From Paenarthrobacter nitroguajacolicus JCM 14115 (GTDB taxonomy: Bacteria > Actinomycetota > Actinomycetes > Actinomycetales > Micrococcaceae): a stretch of 18,992 nt of DNA. The stretch lies in assembly GCA_001313365.1 (NCBI GenBank), contig BBFS01000098.1, forward strand, positions 1 to 18,992, written 5' to 3'. Positions 8,255 through 16,412 of this stretch are shown piece by piece (position 1 is the first letter of the stretch; each line of letters opens with the position of its first letter). The notes below the pieces were generated by a model. The model made no database searches and was not told the DNA's origin. It worked only from the letters and a program-made list of their open reading frames with translations. The position numbers and the translations under genes were made by a program.

Positions 8255-10797
8255 GGGCTTACGTCCTCAGGGGACTTGTCCGGACGCCAGCCACGCCACA
8301 CCGGGTGCCGTAGCCGGCCGGGGGGGCCCGTCCATTCACCGAAAGTTACCTCGGCCACCAGCTCAGGGCTCACCCACTTGGCACCCGCAGCATCCTCCCG
8401 GGGGGGAATGTCAGCGAAGGGGGAGTCACTCACCACCAGGGGCTCCAATTTCTCCATGACGTCCCGGAGCTGCCAGTCCTTGAACCCGGTGCCCACCCGT
8501 CCCACGTAGTGCAGCTTGTCGCCGTCGGGGATGCCCAGCAGCAACGCACCGAAGGTCCCGCCCCTTGCGCCCGCACCGGGACGCCAACCGCCCACCACCA
8601 CTTCCTGGCTCTGCTCCAGCTTCAGCTTGATCCAGGCCCTGCTGCGGCGACCAACCACGTAGCGGCTATCGGCCTTCTTGGCCATGACACCTTCCAAGCC
8701 AAGCTCGGCGGCGCTGGTCATGAGGTCCTCTACGTCGTGGTCCAACACTGCTGAAAGATGTAGCGGGCAACCTTTTCGCAGGCGCCCCCGCAAACCCGGA
8801 GAGTCTTTCGCGGCGCTCTCGGAAGGGCAGCCCGCTCAGGTCCGTGCCGTCGTCGTAAAGAAGGTCGAACAGCATCAGCTGCACCGGAACCGTTGATCGG
8901 GCACGTTCGATGTCCGCAGCTTTTACCAGGTTCATCCGAAGCTGCAGCCGCCCGAAATCAGGCCGTGAGCCTTTGCCGAGCGCCACAATTTCGCCATCAG
9001 CACGAAGTCGCCGTCGGGCCAGCATGCGCGGTCCGTCAGTTCGGGATAGGCGGCGGTGAGATCGTTCCCGTTGCGGCTCATGAGCCGGATCTTGCCGTCG
9101 GTGCCGGTGATGATCGCCCGGATTCCGTCCCACTTCAGTTCATACAGCCAATCGTCGCCGCGGAGATCGGTGGTGGTTCCGGAGGTGGCGAGCATGGGGG
9201 GTGTAGTTCGGCATGGGTTGTGGTGACGCCGGAGTGGACTTGGGTGCCACAGCTTTGCTGGCCGTTGCGGTAGCCCGCCGCCCTCCCGGCTGCTCCTTCA
9301 TAAGGTGGATGAGCCAGTTCTGACCGGTGTTGATGATCGCGAAGCGTTTGGTGCCGCCCAGGCCACCGCCCGGCTCGCCTGTGAGGGTCGCGATTACTTC
9401 CTTGCCGTCTCGCCACTTCTCGCAGGTGTACTCGCCACGGTCCCAAATGGTCATGGTCCCGGCCCCCCCGTACTCGCCCTTCGGGATGACGCCCGCGAAG
9501 GTGGCGTACTCCATGGGGGTGGTCCTCGGTATGGACGGCGAGGTTGTTGCGGTCGGGAGTTTCCGGGATGCCACGCGGCAGCGCCCATGAGCCAGGACGC
9601 CGTTGTGCTCCAGGCGCAGATCCAGGTGGTAGCGGCGGGCGTGGTGCTCCTGGATGACGAAGATGCCTCCCGGCGGCGGAGGGTCGCCGGGCTTCGGTTG
9701 CTCCGAGGACGAGGCCCGGGTTGGTGTGGGAGAAACGGCCGACGACGACGGAAACGGCTCCGGGGTCTTGCCCGGATCGCGCATCCCGACGTATTTGGCG
9801 AGACGGTTCTCGACCGTCACCACACGCTCACGGCACCGGAGTCACCCGAAGCAGCACCGTCGTCGTCATTCTCATCCTCGCCGTGCGGCGGCAGGTGCCG
9901 GTCGGAGATCGACGCGAAGTGGTCCTTGCCGGTAGCAACCCGCTTCATGACGGCCAAGTAGTCGAGGTGGTCCAGCGAAGGGGGGGAGGCGAGCTCCCGC
10001 CAGGTGCGGGGGGGCGCGGCGACTGTAGGGCGCGCTTTTCCGCGCAGCGAGTAGGGGGGGACGGTGGTGGTCTTGTTCCCGCTGTTCTGGCTCCAGTCCA
10101 CCAACACTTTGCCGTGGCGGAGGGACTTCTTCATGTCGCTGACCACCAACTCCGGGTGGTCCGACTCCAAGGCGCGGGCGAGCTCTTTGGCGAAGGCAGA
10201 CACTTGCTCGGACTTCAAGGTCCCGTCGAGGCCTGTGTAGAGGTGGATGCCTTTGCTGCCGCTAGTGACAGGGACTGGATCCATGCCCATGTCCTGCAAG
10301 ATGGAGCGGGCCAGCTTGGCCACTTCAACGCACTCGGGAAGTCCAGCCCCCGGCCCGGGGGTCAAGGTCCAGAACGAAGCGGTCGGGTCGGAGCGGCTTC
10401 CCTGAGGGATCCACTTGCCACTGGGGAACGTGGATCTCCAAGGATGCGATCTGGCCATCCACGTGAGCGTGGCCAGATTGTTGACCATGGGATACACGTT
10501 GGTGTGGTCCGAATGTTGGATGGCGGCACGGGGGTATCCATTTGGGCGCGGAGTCCTCGAGGTTCTTTTGGAAAAACACCTGCCGGGGTCTTCAGCAGTG
10601 CCCACTCCGTTGACCCAACGCTTGCGCGTGACGGGCCGATTGGCAGCGGCCGGGATCAGGAAAGGCGCGACGGCGGCGTAGTACTCCAGCACTTCTGCCT
10701 TGGTGGTGCCGGTTTCGGGTAGATGATTTTCCCCCAGGTTGGTGAGGGTGAGCTCGTGGCCTTCCACGTTCACCCGCTCCTGTTGCTTGCCTGCCAC
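8245..10797 (-). CDS. ligD: NHEJ DNA ligase LigD (POL-PE-LIG), many frameshifts
   Basis: From GTG 10797 (AGGAG upstream) the repaired protein is about 840 residues. The first part is the primase/polymerase domain: ETGTTKAEVLEYYAAVAPFL, VLDLDPGPG with the catalytic Asp pair, TSGSKGIHLY, and VDWSQNSGNKTT. Next is the 3'-phosphoesterase domain: QEHHARRYHLDLRLEHNGVL with its metal-binding His and Asp, then PKGEYGAGTMTIWD. Last is the ATP ligase domain: YELKWDGIRAI with the adenylated Lys, PDGDFVLDGEI, LGLEGVMAKK, and AWIKLKLEQSQEVVVGGW. The order POL-PE-LIG is as in mycobacteria. It fills, processes and seals double-strand breaks held by Ku. At least ten frame changes are visible, nearly all at G/C runs. 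It is divergent from ku across 38 bp. Confidence 0.92.
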
Positions 10798-10835
10798 CTC
10801 TTCTCCTCTGCTGTGTTGTGCTGTTGACTGGGTGC

Positions 10836-11713
10836 ATGAGGCCATATGGAAGGGATCTATCGCGTTCGGTCTGGTCAACGTACCAGTGAAGCTCTACAGT
10901 GCCACGGAGGATCACGACATAGGCCTGCACCAAGTCCACAATAAGGACGGCGGGCGCATTCGGTACCAGCGTAAATGCGAAATTTGCAGCGAGGTTGTGG
11001 CGTACGAGGATATCGACAAGGCCTACGAAGAAGAAGGCCGCACAGTGGTCCTGACGTCTGCCGAATTGAAATCGTTGCCGGAAGAGAACAGCCGCGAAAT
11101 TGAGGTGGTGGAGTTTATCCCCCCGCCGAGCAGCTGGACCCCCCCATCATGTACGAGCGCAGCTATTTCCTGGAGCCGGACTCCAAATCTCCCAAGGCGT
11201 ACATGCTTCTCCGGCAGACGCTGGAGGACACGGACAGGATCGCCATTGTCCAGTACGCGCTGCGGCAGAAGACCCGTTTGGGGGGCGCTGCGGGTGCGTG
11301 GGGGACGTGCTGTTGCTGCAGGCACTCCTGTGGGGCGATGAGGTCCGCGAGGCCAAGTTCCCGTCGTTGGAGACCGACATCAAGATCTCCGACAAGGAAC
11401 TGGAAATGTCCTCCGCCCTGGTGGAATCCATGGCACACGACTTTGACCCCCCCGACGAATACACCGATGACTATCAAGCGCAGCTCCGAACGCTGATCGA
11501 GGCCAAATTGGAGAAGGGCGAGGCCCTGGACACCGAGGCCACCTTCGGCGCGGTGGAAGGAGAAGGCGAGGTGGGGGGGACGTTATCGACCTCATGGAAG
11601 CACTCAAGCGCAGCCTGGACAAGAAACGCGGCAAGGAAAAAGCGGACGACGACGCCGCTGCCGCCAGCAAAACTGCCAGCAAACCAAAGGCGCGGGCCAA
11701 GAAAAAGGCGTGA
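10836..11713 (+). CDS. ku: Ku protein of non-homologous end joining, several frameshifts
   Basis: The repaired protein is about 288 residues and starts MRAIWKGSIAFGLVNVPVKL, the hallmark of bacterial Ku, from ATG 10836. One G is missing after the third codon region (GAGGCC for GAGGGCC). The core continues SATEDHDIGLHQVHNKDGGR, then EVVEFIPAEQLDPIMYERSY, YMLLRQTLEDTDRIAIVQYA, and LRVRGDVLLLQALLWGDEVR. A Lys/Ala-rich tail (SKPKARAKKKA) fits the basic DNA-binding extension of actinobacterial Ku. Frame repairs are at 11119 (six C to four), 11280 (six G to five), 11310 (five G to four) and 11573 (seven G to five). The homodimer rings DNA ends and recruits LigD, which is encoded divergently upstream. 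A TTGACT lies in the short shared promoter region. Confidence 0.92.
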
Positions 11714-11732
11714 GCCGGCGTCGTAATTCCAT

Positions 11733-11768
11733 AAAAGCGCGGCCGCCGTCCGGGTGGCCGCTGCTTTT
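11733..11768. terminator. Bidirectional terminator between ku and the DUF7218-type gene
   Basis: AAAAGC at 11733-11738 and GCTTTT at 11763-11768 flank CGGCC/GGCCG arms around a short loop. The stem has small mismatches and ends in T4 on both strands. It lies in the 62 bp between two convergent genes, as expected of a shared intrinsic terminator. Confidence 0.7.
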
Positions 11769-11775
11769 GTTGGCT

Positions 11776-12042
11776 TTAGTGGTTCCGCAGCATCGAGATG
11801 AGCTCGGATTTCTTCTTGTCTGAATAGCCTTTGAGGCCAAGTTCCTTGGCTCGGGCTTTCAATTTGTCCACAGTCCAGTCATCGTAATCACCGGACTTTC
11901 CGCCCTTGCGTCCTACTTCCTTGCGGCCCTTGGCCGCGGCAGCGTTCGAGACGCGGGCAGCCTTCTCCTTGGATGCGCCATCCTCGCGGAGCTCTTCATA
12001 AAGTTTGGGGGTCCTTCAAACTGGAGTTCTTCTTTCCAGCAT
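11776..12042 (-). CDS. DUF7218-type small protein with C-terminal Rho-N/SAP-like motif, two frameshifts
   Basis: ATG 12042 follows AAGGAAGG. The repaired protein of about 88 residues has two parts. The N-terminal half is charged (MLEKKNSSLKDPKLYEELRE, then SKEKAARVSNAAAAKGRKEV). The C-terminal helix-extension-helix, DWTVDKLKARAKELGLKGYS then KKKSELISMLRNH, is a Rho N-terminal/SAP-like nucleic-acid-binding motif. The repairs cancel: one A is missing in GGAAAGAAG near the start and one C is extra at about 12007-12011, so only about 11 codons are scrambled. It is convergent with ku and 62 bp away. Small proteins of this kind occur widely in actinobacteria; a role in DNA binding near ku is an inference. 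Confidence 0.75.
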
Positions 12043-12067
12043 GATGCCTTCCTTTCTCTGAATTGGT

Positions 12068-12784
12068 TTAGGCGCCCGTCTCGTAGTGTGGCTCTGCGAC
12101 CGGCTTTGACTCCGGTGAGCCTCTTTCGCGGAGGTATACGGAAGCTCCCACCAGCACGGCCACAGCAAGGAACTCGCTTTGCCAGTTCTGGAAGGACTCG
12201 AACCAGAACCGGCTTGAACCGAGGTATTCCCACGTGGAGATCTCGGGCAGGCCATGGCTCAGCTGCTCCTCGTTGTAAGCGGCCGTGCCACCCACCGCGT
12301 GCAAGGTGAACGAAGCGAGGAATATGAGGCCCAGCAGGCCCGAGAGCGAGTGCTCGTAGACCTTCAGGACCCAGCCGCCCCCGCCGCACCGGCCAAGGGG
12401 TCTTGGCTGTCATCTTGGCGTCGCGGGGGGGGTCCTCGTCCTGTGGCGCGTCCTTGTCCACTGGCTTCGACTCGGAGGAGCCTCTTTGGAACAGGAAAAC
12501 CGTCAGGACCACATACATGCCCATCTGAAGGAACTCCGACTCCCAGTTTTCGAAGACGGATTCCCAGAAGGTGCCGGACGTCAGAAAATCCGGGATCCGG
12601 TGGCTGGCTCGCCGTGGGCCTGCTGTTCTTCGCTGTAATTTGCCGCCCCTGAGATGATCATGCCGCCGAGGAAGACGACGAACAGGCCTGCGTTGACAAG
12701 CAGCAGGCCATGATCCTTGACCCAGTGTCGCGCCGGCTTGTTGTCCTTACCGGAAGTTTCCTGGTGTTTGGAGGGCCGCAGCAT
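12068..12784 (-). CDS. DUF6766-type membrane protein with two internal repeats, frameshifts
   Basis: The reading from ATG 12784 to 12068 gives about 237 residues after three repairs: one G restored near 12592, eight G at 12425-12432 reduced by three, and five C near 12374 reduced by one. The protein is a tandem duplication. Each half has one helix (LLVNAGLFVVFLGGMIISGA; LGLLGLIFLASFTLHAVGG), then a Y-x-E-E-Q-x-x-H-G loop (NYSEEQQAHGEP; AYNEEQLSHGLP). Next comes ENWESEFLQMGMYVVLTVFL or QNWQSEFLAVAVLVGASVYL, and finally RGS.ESKPV. DUF6766 proteins are uncharacterised. The gene starts 5 bases after the stop of the DUF6328 gene, so the two form an operon. Confidence 0.75.
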
Positions 12785-12789
12785 CTTCC

Positions 12790-13325
12790 TTACGCGTCCT
12801 TTGCTTGTCCGTTGTTGCCGTTGCCGTTGCCGTTTCGGATTGCTCGGCGGTGCAGCCATAGCGGAGTGCCCACTACAAGGAGCAGCAGCACCAGAATGAT
12901 GAATCCGGCGGCCACAAGCCCTGCGGTCCGTCCGGCGGTGAAGTCGAAGACCAGCGTGGCCGAGCCGACAATCAACAACGCCACGCCAGCCAACGCCCAC
13001 TTGGTGACAATGTCGGCGCTGGAGACCAAGGTGGCCTTGAGCCCCCCCTCCGGAACAGGCGGCGATGGACACTGACGGGCAGCACGATGAGGACTGTGGT
13101 TAGCGCTGCCACCATCACGTTGAACAGGTAGAGGTTCCGCTGCCAGTCGTCCAGCAGTTCGAATCGTTCCTGAAAGGGGGGGAGCGTGAGCAGGAAGCCG
13201 CCAAGGATCTGTACCCCTGTCTGGAGAACCCGTAACTCCTGGATCAATTCCATCCAGTTGCGGTCCATCCGTTCCTCGGTGGACTCGTTCCTGCCGATCC
13301 TGGGAGCCTGCTCCGGCTCTACCAT
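12790..13325 (-). CDS. DUF6328-type membrane protein, one frameshift
   Basis: ATG 13325 is preceded by a strong GGAGGTG. The product is about 176 residues. A soluble N-terminus (EERMDRNWMELIQELRVLQT) leads to four helices: GVQILGGFLLTLP, LFNVMVAALTTVLIVLPVSV, WALAGVALLIVGSATLVFDF and GLVAAGFIILVLLLLVVGTP. The loop SVHRRLFRR is typical of the DUF6328 family. Seven C at 13042-13048 split it; five rejoin FRRGLKATLVSSADIVTKW. A second run of seven (13176-13182) keeps the frame but turns LTLPF into LTLPPF. The tail is Asn/Gly-rich and basic. The function is unknown. It is the first gene of the unit with the DUF6766 gene and is divergent from the gene at 13444. Confidence 0.75.
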
Positions 13326-13443
13326 TTGTGCACCTCCGTGGTGGCTTTGGTGGACGACGACCATGCGCGGGACTACGGTCGAACTGTCAGCATTCCTCGA
13401 TCTTTTCTATCGGGGGCCTCATCGGATTTCCAAGGAGGAAGCA

Positions 13444-13617
13444 ATGAACCAGGACGAACACCGCCTGGACCCTGAGAGCGAACCCGGCGGCTACGGCACA
13501 CCCACCCCGGAACAGGAAATGCCTGGCCAGGGTGATGAACGCGAGACGCCGGAACGGCCGGCCCAGGGAGTTCCCGACACCCCTGGTGACGAGTTCCCCA
13601 CACCCCCAGGACCCTGA
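13444..13617 (+). CDS. Small acidic, Pro/Glu-rich hypothetical protein
   Basis: A strong ribosome site (AAGGAGG) lies 6 bases before ATG 13444. As read it encodes 57 residues, MNQDEHRLDPESEPGGYGTP and on to PTPPGP, very hydrophilic and probably disordered. The end is doubtful. If the five C before the stop (around 13604-13608) are really four, the frame continues as PTPQDPDAAP. Depending on the next run (13623-13629), it then stops at TAA 13648-13650 or runs into the hairpin at 13679. I recognise no family. Such proteins are common beside actinobacterial stress genes. Confidence 0.5.
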   Translation: MNQDEHRLDPESEPGGYGTPTPEQEMPGQGDERETPERPAQGVPDTPGDEFPTPPGP

Positions 13618-13678
13618 TGCAGCCCCCCCGCCGCCTTCAGCGACCGGTAAAGGCGCCGACGGCGACGGGGTGATGCCG

Positions 13679-13721
13679 GAGGGCTGCTCCCAACGCACTT
13701 GCAGTGGTGGGAACAGCCCTC
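13679..13721. terminator. Terminator-like hairpin
   Basis: GAGGGCTG (13679-13686) pairs with CAGCCCTC (13714-13721). The stem continues with TCCCA/TGGGA around a 15-base loop. It lies between the gene at 13444 (plus) and the small membrane protein ending at 13783 (minus), so it may act on both. No long T-tract follows. Confidence 0.55.
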
Positions 13722-13782
13722 ACGGTCTATAAGTGCTTAAGGCCTGCCCGTTACATCCGGGTGGGGTATGTCCGGTTCTGGT

Positions 13783-13954
13783 TTATACCGTGTGTCCCCC
13801 CCTGCGACCCGACATGAAGCTCAGCAACCAGCCGATGGCCGCAATGACGAGGAGGATGACGCTACCCACAGCAACCAGCTCAGGCTTCGGTGAAGCCGCC
13901 TACCAGGAGAAGAACAATTGCTACTACACCAGCAATGATCAGAAGCGTATTCAT
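13783..13954 (-). CDS. Small two-helix membrane protein, two single-base losses
   Basis: ATG 13954 (AAAGGA upstream) reads MNTLLIIAGVVAIVLLLVGG and then FTEA before a stop. Restoring one C (GCCTGAGC to GCCCTGAGC) and one G (GTAGCG to GTAGGCG) gives FTEALSWLLWVGVILLVIAA followed by IGWLLSFMSGRR, ending at TAA 13783-13785. The result is about 56 residues with two membrane helices and a basic end. It resembles the many small hydrophobic stress-associated proteins of actinobacteria, but I cannot name the family with confidence. A run of seven C at 13796-13802 near the end is probably also inflated. Confidence 0.6.
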
Positions 13955-14265
13955 GGTCAGCACATTCCTTTCTTGGGGGGGAATCTTTGATGAATCGCCG
14001 ATTCCCAACTATGCATTCCGCTTTACTTCGATTTAGTTATGCCGGTACTTGGAGGCGTTTCACGGCCTCAAAGTGCCTTTTCGTGTATCACATACCGGTC
14101 TTCGCCGTGTGGTGAAGTTCGCCAGTCGTGAACAGTAACACTTCCCATTGTACTACTAAGCAACCTTATGAAAGGCTTATTCAAGTCGTCACCTGATGAT
14201 TGGGCAGTTGCCGCAGACATTTTGCGGCTCGTTTTGGCTCACATGAACGTCCATGAGAGGAACAC
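13955..14265. other. 311-bp intergenic region between the small membrane protein and dps
   Basis: This is a relatively AT-rich divergent region with no credible open frame. It contains GAATCGCCGATTC (near 13992-14004), a hairpin-capable GAGGC/GCCTC pair near 14050-14070, and a TAAGC/GGCTTA pair around 14157-14180. I would expect the dps promoter in the last 120 bases but cannot assign -10 and -35 boxes with confidence. A run of seven G at 13975-13981 is a likely sequence error. Confidence 0.4.
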
Positions 14266-14747
14266 ATGAAAGCGTCACAGCAGCTTGCAGACAACCTTCA
14301 GATCGTCCTGACAGACTTATTGAGCTCCAGCTCCAGGGAAAGCAGGCGCACTGGAACATCGTGGGTCCGAACTTCCGCGACCTTCACCTCCAGTTGGACG
14401 AGCTTGTAGTAGCTACGCGCGAGTTCGCTGACGACACCGCCGAGCGCATGCGTGCACTCCACGCCCTACCCGATGGCCGCAGTGCGACCATCGCCAAGGG
14501 CACGCGCCTGGAAGAATTCCCGGCCGGTCTGGTCAACACCAAGAACGCCGTCAAGCTGGTTACTGACCGCGTGGAGCGCGCAGTCCAGACCATGCGCGAC
14601 GTCCATGACGAAGTTGACGAGGAAGACCCCCCCACGACGGCGGACCTGCTGCACGCGTTCATCTCCCGCCTTGAGCAGCTGGTGTGGATGATCAACGCCG
14701 AAATCATGAATGCCGGAGCTGCCGTGACGGATCCGGACGAGGCCTAG
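14266..14747 (+). CDS. dps: Dps-family DNA-protecting ferritin, one frameshift near the start
   Basis: ATG 14266 follows GAGAGGAAC. The repaired protein is about 159 residues. Restoring one base in GACTTATTG near 14318 gives LADNLQIVLTDLIELQLQGK then QAHWNIVGPNFRDLHLQLDE. This carries the conserved His of the inter-subunit ferroxidase site (AHWN) and the Asp/Glu cluster in REFADDTAERMRALHALPDG. The rest is helical, ending LVWMINAEIMNAGAAVTDPD. Dps forms a 12-subunit shell that binds and oxidises Fe(II) with peroxide and coats DNA. Seven C at 14627-14633 keep the frame (EDPPTT; four C would give EDPTT). The topoisomerase gene follows 40 bp downstream on the same strand, so both may be expressed together. 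Confidence 0.88.
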
Positions 14748-14787
14748 ACCTACCGGACCGGCTCGGTCAGAGTAGGGCGGAAGAACC

Positions 14788-15763
14788 GTGCCCCCCCGGC
14801 TTAAGCGCAGTGACCTGTCCAAGCCCGGCATCGTCCGCCGCAAGGTAGGAAAAGGGTTCAGCTACAGGCACCCGGACGGAAGCCTGGTTAGCAAAGAGGA
14901 TCGCCAGCGCATTAATGCGCTGGCGATCCCGCCTGCGTGGACCGATGTATGGATCAGCCCCTACGAGCACGGCCACATTCTGGCCACCGGGGTTGATGGT
15001 GCAGGACGCAGCCAGTACATCTACCATCCCCGGTGGCGGGAACGTAAGGACACCGAGAAGTTCCTTCGGGCCGCCAAGCTGGGCTTGGTCCTGCCCGCAA
15101 TTCGGCGCAACGTCACAGTGCACCTGCAGAACACCGAAGATCCCAAGCAACAGACCCTCGCCGCGGCGGTACGGCTCATGGATCTGGGTGCGCTCCGCGT
15201 TGGCTCCGAGATCTATATGAAGCAGAACGGCTCCTATGGGCTCACCACACTCCGATGCCGCCACGCCCGGGTGGAGGGGGGGCAGGACGTCTTCCTGAAG
15301 TTTCCCGGGAAGAGCGGCCAGTTGTGGGACACATCCATCCACGACCCCCCCGCTCTGGCAGCCTTCCTGGAGCCGCTGGCGAATCGTCCCGGCAAGGAGC
15401 GGCTGCTTGCTTACCAGCCAACGGCACCTGGGTGTCGGTGGATGCGTCCATGATCAATGAATACCTCAGGGGCATCTCAGGGGGGGAAGCCTACACATCC
15501 AAGGATTTCCGGACGTGGAAGGGCACTGCGGCTGCGGCGCTATGCCTGATCAAGTCCGGGCACAAGGGAACGCCCAGGCAGGCCATTGTGCGGGCCATCA
15601 AGGAGGCCTCCGAACTCTTGGGCAACACCCCCCCTCGGTGGCGCGCTCCTCCTATGTGGATCCGCGGATTATTGAGGGTTACCTCTCGGAGGACCTCAAG
15701 CACGTCAAGCCAACGGAGGCGTCGATTGCCGCCTACTTGAACGGAGAAGCCCCCCCGAGTTGA
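14788..15763 (+). CDS. Type IB DNA topoisomerase (poxvirus-like), two frameshifts
   Basis: The start is GTG 14788, reading MPRLKRSDLSKPG if the following seven C are four. The N-terminal domain has GKGFSYRHPDG, RINALAIPPAWTDVWI and HILATGVDGAGRSQYIYHPR. The catalytic domain has LRVGSEIYMKQNGSYGLTTL, then ISGGEAYTSKDFRTWKGTAA with the catalytic Arg region. VARSSYVDPRIIEGYL carries the Tyr that forms the 3'-phosphotyrosyl link. One G is missing near 15419 (CAGCCAAC for CAGGCCAAC), and seven C at 15628-15634 should be five. The repaired length is about 319 residues, usual for bacterial type IB enzymes. It relaxes positive and negative supercoils without ATP. It lies between dps and a membrane protein gene, near the NHEJ genes. 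Confidence 0.88.
14898..14929. repeat. 32-bp perfect palindrome inside the topoisomerase gene
   Basis: The sequence at 14898-14913 is exactly the reverse complement of 14914-14929, with no loop and centred on ATTAAT. It encodes the EDRQRINALAIP segment, a conserved motif of the family. It could form a cruciform or an mRNA hairpin about 110 bases after the start codon. The palindrome is seen; any function is open. Confidence 0.9.
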
Positions 15764-15848
15764 ACCGTGGCCCCCCCGAGACGGCCCGTCATTTTGTGAG
15801 TACACTTGTACTAATAAAAATTGATGGCTGGGCGTCTGGGGGGCGGTA

Positions 15849-16402
15849 ATGATTCTGTTCGCAATCGTGGTGTGTGAAATAGGGTTCTGGGTGGCGATCC
15901 TCGCCGGGCTCGCAGCACGGTATCTGCTGCGTCGTCCCCCCCGCCTGGGTGGAGCCTCCTGATCCTTGCTCCGGTTATTGACGCCATCCTGCTTGCCTTG
16001 GTCGCCGTCGATTTGCTGGGCGGTGGTACAGCCTCATGGCACCACGGACTCGCCGCGATCTACATCGGCGTCTCTGTCGCGTACGGCAAGCGCATGGTGG
16101 CCTGGGCCGATGCGCACTTCCAGCACCGGCTCGCCGGCGGACCTGCGCCGGAGCGACTCACCGGAACCCGCTACACCATCAAATGCTGGAGGGATGTGCT
16201 CCTTACGGCGTTGGCAGTTGCCATCGCAGCAGCGACCCTGGGAGCGATCATCTTCCTCGTCAACGACCCCGAACGAACCGCAGCCCTCTCGGACTTCTTC
16301 CGCATCCTGGGCATCATCTTCGCCATCGACTTCCTCTGGGCCTTGAGCTACACGATCTGGCCGAAGAAAGCCGCCCGGACTATTCCCGCTGCTACCCTGT
16401 AG
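15849..16402 (+). CDS. Integral membrane protein of unknown function, one frameshift
   Basis: ATG 15849 gives MILFAIVVCEIGFWVAILAG (first helix). One C restored near 15957 (GAGCCTCCTG to GAGCCCTCCTG) then continues ALLILAPVIDAILLALVAVD as the second helix. The loop GGGTASWHHGLAAIYIGVSV and YGKRMVAWADAHFQHRLAG follow, then helices at VLLTALAVAIAAATLGAIIF and FFRILGIIFAIDFLWALSYT. The end is IWPKKAARTIPAATL. The length is about 183 residues with four or five membrane segments. I recognise no named family. It starts 85 bp after the topoisomerase gene, and a TetR regulator follows 10 bp after its stop on the same strand, so the two probably form an operon, the regulator possibly controlling it. 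Confidence 0.65.
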
Positions 16403-16412
16403 CGCTGAAACC

